Source of the DNA: Ascarosepion bandense
Taxonomy: Eukaryota; Mollusca; Cephalopoda; Sepiida; Sepiidae
NCBI GenBank assembly: GCA_037127315.1
Contig: JBBBDQ010000192.1
Coordinates: 5,391,501 to 5,455,500 of the forward strand
Direction: 5' to 3'
DNA: 64,000 nucleotides
Part shown: positions 21,300-30,551 of the stretch, piece by piece
How positions within the stretch are numbered: position 1 is the stretch's first letter
How the letters are laid out: each line of letters begins with the position of its first letter
Translations under genes and position numbers: made by a program
The notes under the pieces: generated by a model
Seen by the model: only the letters and a program-made list of their open reading frames with translations
What the model was told of the DNA's origin: nothing
Database searches by the model: none

Positions 21300-22860
21300 A
21301 TTGTCTTAAAATCATTTCCTTTCTGCATAAATACATTTATCAGGCAAAATATAAAGAAAACAACTTCATTGGCATAGTTCTATATACGCTTCATCTTTAA
21401 AGTCATTAAAGTTTGATATGTTTTGGGTTAACATCATACTATCTTGTCATATATGTTAGTGATGCCTGTAAAGCATTTTCAAACTAGTTAATATTTGCAT
21501 GTTTGCGTGGGGGCTCTCAAGGGACAGCGATATCACACAATCATTACTACATCACAAATAAAGTGGGTATGTCCCATTACAATATTTCAAAGGATGTGGG
21601 AGGAAAAATAACTTCATCATATCAGAAAAGGTATCACTAAAATTGAATTTGTTGCTTTTTAGTCAACTGATTTACTCTAGGATGTTGATCAAAGACACCA
21701 GCATTGGGAAAATACCCACAATTCATTAGTCAGTGTGATCTATCAATTCAATAAATAAATAGCGCCAAGTGTTTCAGATTGGATAGAGAAATGTCTCATT
21801 CACTGCTCAGCTTCTTGACATTTCCATCTGATCAGGTGAATGATTTGAAAAAGTGATGGGAGACTTGATTACCTGCTTCAAATTAACCAACTTGTGATTA
21901 GGCTTGTAGAAGAGGTCTCTCTTCATGAACCCTCCAGTTAGAGAGACATTACATTTGTGTCTGGCATACAATATGGTGCTGGAGAAGCAATAAATTTGTA
22001 AGTTATTACCATGATGTTCTGATTAACCTGATGAGCAGTGAATCTGCAAAACTTAAAGTCAGAAGATAAGTCTTTTGAACTTTTACTTATGCATTTATTT
22101 ACTATTTTTCATCTATTTATTTTAATATCAAGCATTTTATTTACAAAACATAATAATTCTGTTAAACTCCAGTTATTTACTGGTTGTCATGTTTTGTTAG
22201 GTATTAACAATCTTTATAGTTTATTATCATTATTGCATAAAGTAAAACGTGCAAAAAATTAGAGACAAGAGTGGACCGCAAAGATTCTCCCTTCCTCTCT
22301 TATCCAAATGGACTCAATCAGATGATGTAAGCATGATTTTTTTAAGTTAATTTAAATATTTCTATTTTTTTTTTTTAATAAATAATTTTGTAAGTTAGAA
22401 AATGACATATGTAGGGGACAAAGTATGAAAAAAATTCTGAAAAAGCAATGAGTTTTGCAAGGAAGCAAATCTTTCAGTAAAGTTTAAGCTAAAATTTTCA
22501 ACCAATCTCAAAAGTAAATTATGTAAAACCAAATGCAAACCAAAGAGGAAACTGTTGGCATTTAATACACAACTATTTTCTGGGATATTTAAAAAATGAC
22601 TTCACAGAAAGCTAAACAAAAGTGTGTTAGATATGCCTAGTGTAGAAACTGACTTTAAAAGTATCTCCAAACTGTCCTTGCACATGTCAAGAATATCTTA
22701 GGTATAAATGTTAGCGACAAGAAAATTCTGGGTAGGAGTAAAATCAAGAAGAAGCAGAATCAGGATTTTATCAATGGTTCTCAAAACCCAAATTGCAAAG
22801 AATTTTATAAAATCAAAGCATAGGGTTAACCCAAAAGTGTCAAAATGAAAATATTCACCA
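21300..22860. other. Unassigned region
   Basis: No recognisable coding or repeat signature apart from a T-rich stretch at 22340-22385. The 74-codon frame at 22038-22262 has no motif. Confidence 0.4.
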
Positions 22861-22869
22861 GGATGCAGA

Positions 22870-23420
22870 GGAAGAATCCATGAAGGCAAGGGGTCTGGAA
22901 GGAAAAAGGAAATGGTCAGCCATCACAAGAACTGTGGGTTCAACTCTTTAAAATTTCTCTAAGATAATGTTATCCAGTGAACACTGTTTGGAACTGATGA
23001 AATGACTGGAACCTTGTGGAATCAATAGATGATATCAAGGATTCTTTCTGGACCAAAAATCCATCCTATGTTATAGTCTTACCTGCCATGGCTTCCAACA
23101 GGTAAAAATGTCCTTATTCTTCTTATGAGAGAAAAGGTGGGTGGTGAAACCTACTACAAGGTAATATATTTAAAGATGGCTCAAGGCCAACTATCCCGAG
23201 AACAATTTATGTGTAGATATAAGACAGTGCTCAAAATCATACAGTCAAGGTGTAAAGTGTCTTACAAAGCTGACTTTGTTGATTTCTGGCCAGCAGAATT
23301 CTGGCTCTTCTCCTGGAGTGGACTGCAACCTTTTAGACAATACCATGTGGGGTGTTTTGAAGCAGGACCCTAACAAGACTTTCCACCTCAATGTAAATAT
23401 CCTCAAGACTTACATTATAT
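22870..23420 (+). pseudogene. Tc1/mariner transposase catalytic-domain remnant
   Basis: The + strand gives REKVGGETYYKVIYLKMAQG, then YKADFVDFWPAEFW, and in a shifted frame DCNLLDNTMWGVLKQDPNK. This matches the region of mariner-like transposases spanning KVGGExYYKVL, NFADFWPxEFWPPSSPD and NPLDYYVWGVLE. The last acidic residue lies in the PDCN-type block at about 23320. Several frame breaks and stops leave no usable gene. It differs from copy 1 at 20138 in preserved region and sequence. Confidence 0.75.
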
Positions 23421-24095
23421 ATATATAGTGAGTCAAGATTTTGTGCTTAAGAGTTGAACAATTTTGGGCAGTTATGTTGGGGCTGTAATTAAAAATAATG
23501 GATGCCAAATAGAATAAATTATTAATTTTCACATTATTTATGATTAAAGGTCAACAATTTCGAAAGATTTGCTTCCTAACTTGCATTTTATAAATTAATT
23601 GTTTTTTTCTGTTGTTGGTGGTAGGTTAATAAAAAAACACCTGGTATTAAATAAAAGGCAATCATTATAGAAGGTATATTTACTAAACTTACTGTACAGT
23701 GCAAATGGAAGCATAATGTATATTATTAGATTATGTTGCTCCAGTCTGTGAAGTGGGAAGAACCTACATTCAAGATCCAATCTTTTAACTTGGTTTGAAC
23801 ACTTACTGCTAGCAGTAAATATACAGCTACCTCAGTCACCTTAGTTAATAAGGAAATATTATGTTAATGTATTTTTATTATAATAATGTATTTTTTGAGC
23901 AGAAAAATTCTCCATTTTATGTCTATAATTTTTTAATCTGCATTTTCTAAGCTTGTTTAGAATGTAAATACACAATTTCACATTTGCTCTGCTTCAGCGC
24001 AGAGAAAATATTGATGTACAACTGAAAAGAAAACAAAAACTGTAAAAAAACTTATAGAGAAAAAAATATTTTTTGTTTTTGTTTCTTTTTATTGA

Positions 24096-24097
<2 letters not shown>

Positions 24098-24138
<41 letters not shown>
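24098..24138. repeat. (TA)n microsatellite downstream of the TRIM exon
   Basis: TA run; AATAAA on the - strand at 24088-24093 borders it and could be the TRIM poly(A) signal. Confidence 0.95.
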
Positions 24139-24140
<2 letters not shown>

Positions 24141-24261
24141 TGCTTCCATCTTGGCCTTGTAAATGTTTATCTTCACATATTTCTTTTGTTTTATCCATTA
24201 CTCTGCGGTTTTTAATTTGGAGCAAAAAAATAAAATAAATTCGAAAAAAAATGGTAAAGTT

Positions 24262-25355
24262 TTAGCAATCGGAAGATGTTAAATGGGAGTTACTCGCATT
24301 TGTTTCTTTTGACAAACTGTTCATCGTCACCTGGGCTGCTATGTCACCAAAATTATCAATCCTCTCCAGCAGAAGATCCAGAGATGAATTGAACGACAGT
24401 TGCGTCTGAAGACCATCATCAAGTTCCCGCACACGAATCGGGTTCTTGGCTGCCTTCTTCAGACTCTCATGAAGGTTAAACATCTCCTCAATGTTGGAAT
24501 CGGTAAGCGCTTCTCGCAGCTTCACACATTCTTTATTTATTGCTTTCTGTCGCTCCTCCATCTTTTCCACAATCGATGTGATGCGGTGTTTCTCTCGCGA
24601 AATATTTTGTTCCGTCATTTCCATGAGGTCGTGCTCTCTCGTGTTGAGGGCCTCTCGAATCACTCGGAATGCATCTTTGATCTGTTGCATTAATATGTCA
24701 TGGTTCGATTCAATCGATTTGACCATACATTCGAGCGTCCCTTTCTTACTAAGCAGTGACGTCGCCTCGTTTTCCATATTGGTCACGGCCAATTCCAGTA
24801 CTGGTCGGTACTTTTTGAGAGCCTCGTCCACATCCATAACCATATGACCGTGGCGCTCTTTGTGGTCTATCACTGTGCAATCACGACAGACAGGCTTGAT
24901 GCACGGCTCGCAGAAGAAGTTTAAGGGCTGTAGATGATGCTTGGAGCAAAAGTTGACCGTGTAGGTGTTGGTGTGACGCACAAAGTCCAGCAACTGGACA
25001 ACACGGTGGTCAGTGGGGAGTTGAATCACGTGACTCTCAGAAGTCATAAATGAATTACGGCAGCTGGGGCACTGGAAGCTAATGGCGCCACCTACGCCAA
25101 CAGAACGTGAGTGTCTGAGACTACTGCTTTGGGTGCACTCAGACTGATACAACTGCAGCAAGCAGGGTAGGCAGAAGGAGTGGTGACAGGGTAAGATTTT
25201 GGGTATTTTGACATTCTCTTCATAACGGTCTCGGCAGATCATACAGCGCAGAAAGGTTTCTTCGAAAACCTCCTCATCCAACACAATACTGCGCCTAATG
25301 CCGGCTGCCAACTGGTCAAGCTGAAGGGCGTACGGATCTGCCTTTACACTGGAAT
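24262..25355 (-). CDS. TRIM-type RING/B-box/coiled-coil protein, terminal exon
   Basis: About 363 codons of a probable E3 ubiquitin ligase. A canonical C3HC4 RING is visible: CMIC, then PCHHSFCLPC, then CPSC. It is followed by a B-box type 2 zinc site (CSKHH, FFCEPC, CRDC, DHKERHGH). A charged helical stretch of roughly 150 residues (KKYRPVLELAVTNMENEATS, EKMEERQKAINKECVKLREA) is consistent with the TRIM coiled coil. The C-terminus (SNSHLTSSDC) has no NHL, SPRY or membrane segment, so it is an RBCC-only form. The exon start is set by a pyrimidine-rich acceptor ending TTCGTTTAG just upstream of 25355. The Met 18 codons further upstream would lie in the intron. Upstream exon(s) were not located. 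Stop TAA at 24262-24264; possible poly(A) signal about 170 bp beyond. Confidence 0.9.
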
Positions 25356-25381
25356 CTAAACGAATCAAGAAAGAATAAGGG
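25356..25381 (-). promoter_or_regulatory. Splice acceptor of the TRIM exon
   Basis: On the - strand, CCCTTATTCTTTCTTGATTC then GTTTAG. A polypyrimidine run followed by AG precedes the exon. A second AG seven bases later (TTCCAG) is an alternative. Confidence 0.65.
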
Positions 25382-25589
25382 AAATCAGTTATGAATTCAA
25401 AATCAATCAAAACTAGTCATTTGAAATAAATTTGTAAATAAGTCACAATTAATCAAAAGTCAAAACAAATCAATAAGTAAAAACAAAAAACAGAATCTAC
25501 AAATTAAACTAAAACATAATAATACAGCAAAGAATGAAACCCTATCACCATAGAACAGTGGTTTAGCAAAGTAGTAAGTTTCTTAATGG

Positions 25590-25910
25590 GTTCTCTACAT
25601 TTATGGCTTTGATGGTTTTGTTTGATTTATTTTGTTTTATGGCATATCAATTTCAATGAATTATTTAATGCAGACCAGGTTTTTAGGAAAGGTTCATGGG
25701 AATAGAATATATATTCTTTGTAAGAAATCAGTTTGTAGACCGGGTTTCATTGACCTATTTTTGTATAGAGGGTTTTTGTCAAGAGTCAAATGTATTGCTG
25801 GTAGGTAATTTCTTTTTTTTCAAAATGTATTACTGGTATTTTATCTTTTTTGCAAAAACGTATTTCTGGTAATATTTTTTTCAAAAATGTATGATGTTAT
25901 CTAATGCATG
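25590..25910 (+). repeat. Dispersed repeat R, copy 1
   Basis: Inverted partner at 30130-30510. Shared blocks include TTCTTTGTAAGAAATCAGTT, then TGTAGACCGGGTTTCATTGA, then GAGGGTTTTTGTCAAGAG. The last 130 bp consist of 25-30-bp repeats of the type AAAATGTATTACTGGTA separated by T-runs. Confidence 0.82.
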
Positions 25911-26096
25911 GTAATGCACAATACATGTCTTGCAGTATTTTACTCATATCAATTAGTATAGACCAGATTTCATTGTTTGCATACATAAGCCCAAAATATG
26001 TCCACATAAAATAATATAACAATAATGCTGTTTAACTCATATTAAAAGCACAATTATGTATGCATATAAACAGTGTATGTATATGTGTGTCATGTG

Positions 26097-26117
26097 TATA
26101 TATATATATATATATAT
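26097..26117. repeat. (TA)n microsatellite
   Basis: Short TA run. Confidence 0.9.
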
Positions 26118-26179
26118 TAAAGAACAGAATGTTGATGACCTACGCTGCTTATATATAACAAGCTAAAATTTCCCTTCTC

Positions 26180-26325
26180 TGATTCCATATGCCTATGGCT
26201 TAGGGGTTAGTGATTCCAACTGACACCAAATGGGTCAAGTTTCGATCCTGACTGGAGGTAAGTGGATGTCTAGCCACACTGATAAGCTGTGATACAACAA
26301 AACAGGCTTGTGTGTGGATGACGAA
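26180..26325 (+). mobile_element. Candidate tRNA-derived SINE
   Basis: A-box-like TGGCTTAGGGGTTAG (near 26195) and B-box-like AGTTTCGATCC (near 26239) are spaced as in a tRNA. A non-tRNA body follows and ends at a TA microsatellite. A single copy in the window, so membership rests on the promoter boxes alone. Confidence 0.5.
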
Positions 26326-26326
<1 letters not shown>

Positions 26327-26374
<48 letters not shown>

Positions 26375-26416
26375 AAATTTATAAAATTTATAATATATAT
26401 ATATATATATATATAT
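26327..26416. repeat. (TA)n microsatellite cluster
   Basis: Two TA runs separated by three ATAAAATTT-type units. Confidence 0.95.
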
Positions 26417-26517
26417 TTATTATAAATTTTACTTTAGAACATGTACATAATTTCTCTATATATAATCACGACGAAGGCATATATATATATTCTTTAATAT
26501 ATATGCATATATTTTTT

Positions 26518-26975
26518 TTAATCATATCACCCCGAGCAAGGCGGTAACACCACTGAAAGAGTGAAAAGACTGGAAAAGAGAAAGCCGGAGACCACATCCT
26601 AAACAAGGAACAAGGGATGAGCCTCTTCACCTGTTCAATAGACGTGGGTGGAGTGTCAAACCGGGCGATAGTTTAGTCTATCTACTCCAATTGAAAAAAA
26701 AGAAAAAAGAAAAGAGTGAAAAGATTGGAAAAGAGAAAGCCGGAAACCACATCCTAAACAAGGAACAAGTGATGAGCCTCTTCACCTGTTCAATAGACGT
26801 GGGTGGAGTGTTAAACCGGGCGATAGTTTAGTCTATCTACTCCAATTGAAAAAAAAAAAAAAACAGGAAAAGAATGGAAAAGAGTAAAAGATTGGAAAAG
26901 AGAAAGCTGGAAACCACATCCTAAACAGGAAACAAGGGATGAGCCTCTTCACCTGTTCAATATATTATATGTATA
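26518..26975 (-). mobile_element. SINE family B, tandem cluster of three units
   Basis: Three copies of a ~135-bp body on the - strand: 26557-26695, 26714-26850 and a partial one at about 26895-26968. The body, in + strand reading, runs AAAGAGAAAGCCGG, CCACATCCTAAACA, GATGAGCCTCTTCACCTGTT, GGGCGATAGTTTAGTCTATC, ACTCCAATTG. A-rich linkers separate the units. Only the outer copy keeps the LINE-like tail (26518-26556, reverse of CCTTGCTCGGGGTGATATGA). The element 5' end carries a hairpin (GATAG/CTATC) and a B-box-like CGGTTTGACACTCC. A single copy with a longer tail lies at 36860-37075. Confidence 0.82.
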
Positions 26976-27827
26976 TATATATTATAAATGATACTATAGA
27001 ACATGTCCAAATTACAATTAACTACAAAAGTGTACATTGAAAAGAGATAAAAATTCCCTTCTTTTTATTGATAAAATTTTGTACAAGGTAAAGGGGATAG
27101 GAAAGATGAGAAATCAGAAGGGGGAATAAAAAAAAAAGGGGAAGGACACAGAGGAAATAAAAACAAAAATGAGGAAAACAAGAGAGAAAGAACTAAAGAG
27201 GGAAGAACCAATAAAAGACGTCACACGGAGAAATAAATGCCAGGTTAAAGTAGAAAGTAAAAGTATAGGCATATACAAATATTGCGGCATCTGGGCTTAA
27301 CAAAGAGGAAGAAGTAAGAAAATGCACAGAGGGCGAAGAAAATGAGAAAGGGAGGAAGGAAGAGGTAGGGGAGACAACATGGCAAAGAAGCAGGAATTTT
27401 CAAAAAATTTGGCCAGGAATGGATTGTAGATAAAACCATTTGTTGTGGCGAAGTATAAAACCTTTGGCATTTTTTTAAAAAATGGTGAAATCACGTACAC
27501 AGATGTAGGAATTATTTAAAAGTGTAGATTTGAGGATATTTAAAAATACAAAACAGAGATATATATTCATTTGTGCTAATATAAAAAAAGGGATTTTTAA
27601 AAATAAAATTAGAGGAAAAAATTAATGTTAAAGTAAAATTTAAATCTAATCTTTAAAAGCATTAATTAGATTGCAATTTGTAATAGAAAATAAAGATAAA
27701 AATAGACATAAAATAACATAAGAACAAGGATCATTTAGTTAAAATATAAATATTAGGACACTATGTTTAATACTATAAAAAGTTTATAAGTTCTGGAGAT
27801 TCAAACTTTAGATTTTATAATTCATTT

Positions 27828-27830
<3 letters not shown>
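26976..27830. other. Purine-rich and AT-rich unassigned DNA
   Basis: 27050-27400 is strongly purine-biased on the + strand (runs of GAGGAAG, GGGGAAGG). No coding motif. The frames on the opposite strand are low-complexity Leu/Phe/Ser/Pro. Confidence 0.5.

Positions 27831-27879
<49 letters not shown>
27831..27879. repeat. (TA)n microsatellite
   Basis: About 24 TA units. Confidence 0.97.
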
Positions 27880-27881
<2 letters not shown>

Positions 27882-28260
27882 TAAATTAAATTTTTTCAAA
27901 GATGTTGAATGCACATTTCGACATGAAATCCCCGAAGGGGGTAACACATCAGCTCAGCAACAAATGCTATCCCGAAACTGGAGATAATTTGAAGTAAATT
28001 ATGTCTATTTTCTCTTTTCAACTCATAGATAGAATTGTAAAAAAAAAAATAAAAATAAAAAAATAAAAATAAAAAAAGGGGAAAAATGGTATCGTCTGGG
28101 TTCACAAAAAGGGGAAGAGGACAGTAAAGTAAACTGAACAGACGGCGTGTTAAACAAAACGGAATGAATGTGGGAGGTAAAAGAGATAAAGGAAGGGAGG
28201 GGGAAAAAGAAGAGAAAGAAAGAAAAAAATTTTTTTCTTATTACAGACTCTCCATGCATT
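27880..28260 (-). repeat. Possible PLE-type terminal repeat fragment
   Basis: On the - strand, CTGATGTGTTACCCCCTTCG precedes CATGTCGAAATGTGCATTC, the loose CTGATG...GAAA arrangement seen near Penelope-like element boundaries. The rest is purine-rich and without genes. Assignment is weak. Confidence 0.3.
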
Positions 28261-28468
28261 CAAATAAACCTAACTTCCTAAAAACGTTGAAGTATTAGAA
28301 AAAAGACCTTTTATTTAAAAAGGTATATTTAGGGGAAAAAATTAATATTATTTTAAAGGGAATAAAAAGATATGAGATTTAAAATTTAAATTTTTAAATA
28401 GGTCATATAATTTAATCTAATTAAAGATACCGCTAGGTATAGATGAGCTAAAAAATTTCTATATACAA

Positions 28469-28472
<4 letters not shown>

Positions 28473-28514
<42 letters not shown>

Positions 28515-28527
28515 TATACGCATGTAT

Positions 28528-28570
<43 letters not shown>

Positions 28571-28644
28571 CATATATACATATAAAAAATACATATATAT
28601 ACATATATATGTACATGTATACATATCCACACCCATACACGCAT

Positions 28645-28677
<33 letters not shown>

Positions 28678-28896
28678 CGTACATATATATATATATATAT
28701 GTATACATACACACACACACACATATATACATACATATACACATACACACATACATACATACACACCTATATATACTTATGTACACATATACACACACAC
28801 ACATACATACCCATACATTTATGCAAAAACACACACACACACACACACACACCTACACATACATTACATGCACACATACATACATATCTACATACG

Positions 28897-28946
<50 letters not shown>
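28473..28946. repeat. Compound (CA)n/(TA)n/(CATA)n satellite block
   Basis: About 470 bp almost entirely of CA, TA and CATACA repeats. Open frames on both strands are artefacts of the dinucleotide period. Confidence 0.97.
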
Positions 28947-28950
<4 letters not shown>

Positions 28951-29131
28951 CTAGACATATTCTATTAAATATAAGAGACAATGAATGTCTATTATGTTTA
29001 ATCATGAGCGTTCTAAACGTCGTATTTTTGCTTTAATTTCAGTTGAAAAAAATACGACGTTTAGAACGGCTCATGATTAAACATAATAGACATTCATTGT
29101 CTCTTATATTTAATAGAATATGTCTAGAAAA
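28947..29131. repeat. Near-perfect 185-bp palindrome (83-bp arms)
   Basis: 28947-29029 is the reverse complement of 29048-29131 except for one extra G in the right arm (GAACGCTC against GAACGGCTC). The spacer is about 18 bp. Arms begin TTTTCTAGACATATTC and contain AACATAATAGACATTCATTG in the right arm. TA microsatellites flank it on both sides. RNA from either strand would fold into one long hairpin. Confidence 0.96.
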
Positions 29132-29154
29132 TTACTTGCTGCCTCGATATACTA

Positions 29155-29380
29155 AATATATATATATATATATATATAAAGTAATAAATTTATAAATATT
29201 ATGAAGGGAAAGGGAAATATAGGTAGAGCTGTTAAATTGCTAAAAAATATATATATATACATACACACATATATATATACATATATATACATATATACAC
29301 ACATACACATACATATAAAAAACTGAAAATTAGAGTTTAAAACTTAAAATCTAAAATATATATATATATATATATATAAG
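29155..29380. repeat. TA/CA microsatellites
   Basis: TA runs at 29155-29178 and 29346-29379 and TA/CA mixed at 29247-29318. Confidence 0.93.
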
Positions 29381-30129
29381 TTTGGGATGAAGGATTTAAA
29401 CTTAGTCAATTCTTGAATGCCCAGCATTCTTTAACAAAATTGGCCAATCCCAAGCATTCCATGTTATTTTCTCAAATAATAAAACTCTTATGCTAGAACA
29501 TTCTACTGATTTGATTGGATGAATTGAAATTCCTGATAGATGTTGCAACAATTAAGTAGGTAGGGTAAAATTAAATTGACAGAGTCAATTACAAATTATT
29601 AAGAAAAGAATGGTAGAATTTTAGAAGAAATTAATTTCTACAGTGAAAAAATAGCATATTTCATATCATTTACTGAAATATTGAAATGATGTGAAATAAA
29701 TTTAAAGTATTCAGACAAGAAGAAGGAAAAAAAATTTAAGAAAAATTAGCATCATGCAAGACAGCAAATAATTTTTGTAGGTGTCTTCACTGAAAGGGAA
29801 TTGAATTTGCCATATGTTAGGAAAAGCTGAAAATTAACAATGGACAGATTTACTATTCTCTGAACTTGTTCATGCCCGGTTGGCTGAGGCTTCAGAATAT
29901 GCTGACTGCACCTCTGCAAAGGAGGCATCCTTGGTATTATGATAAACTGCATTTGGGAGAAAGGCATCTGATTAGGAGGTTTAAATAATCATGGAACCAC
30001 CTCTTAATTGCTGCTGTTCCCAACTTCACCCTGACCTGACGTGGTAGCACCTGTTAGGCGCACAGCTATGGGTAAAATAGTTAACCTGCAAACTGGGGTT
30101 AAAACATGATGAAAGTATAAAAACAGACT
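29381..30129. other. Unassigned region
   Basis: No clear gene or repeat recognised; AT-rich with a somewhat GC-richer patch at 29870-30090. Confidence 0.4.
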
Positions 30130-30510
30130 TTTATAGTGGAAATTTCAGTAATACTTTTTTTGAGAAAATATTACTAGCAATACATTTGTAAATAAAAAAA
30201 AATATTACTAACAATATATTTTGGAAAAAAATATTACCAGCAATACATTTTTGAAAAAATATTAACAGTAATATATTTTTGCAATAAAATAAAAGTATTC
30301 CAGGAATGTATTTTTGGAAAAAAGAAAATTATATAAACTTTTAACAAAACCCTCTTCACAAAAATATATCAATGAAACCTGATCTACAAACTGATTTCTT
30401 ACAAAGAATACATATCTATTCATATGTATCTATTGTAAAACTTTTGTCAGCATTAAATAACCAATTGAAGTTGATATGCAGTATACCAAACCAAACCTGA
30501 ACTTGTTCCA
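30130..30510 (-). repeat. Dispersed repeat R, copy 2 (inverted)
   Basis: Reverse-complement relative of 25590-25910: AAACTGATTTCTTACAAAGA, AACCCTCTT, TCAATGAAACCTGATCTACA. It has five or six units of AATATTACTAGCAATACATT with A-runs. Confidence 0.82.
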
Positions 30511-30551
30511 TCTGAAAGAACAATCAGTATGTCAGGTGGGGTTTGATCCTT

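Noticed and set aside
25356..25410. TRIM protein beginning at the Met near 25410
   Set aside because: The codons before 25355 lie in a polypyrimidine-AG acceptor sequence, so they are most likely intronic.
27900..27975. Third hammerhead-like core on the - strand (CTGATG ... GAAA)
   Set aside because: The seventh base of the box is wrong and the stem between the boxes is not adjacent to GAAA; not convincing.
28448..28968. Long open frames on both strands
   Set aside because: They translate CA/TA repeats (alternating Tyr/Ile/Thr/His or Val/Cys) and have no coding character.
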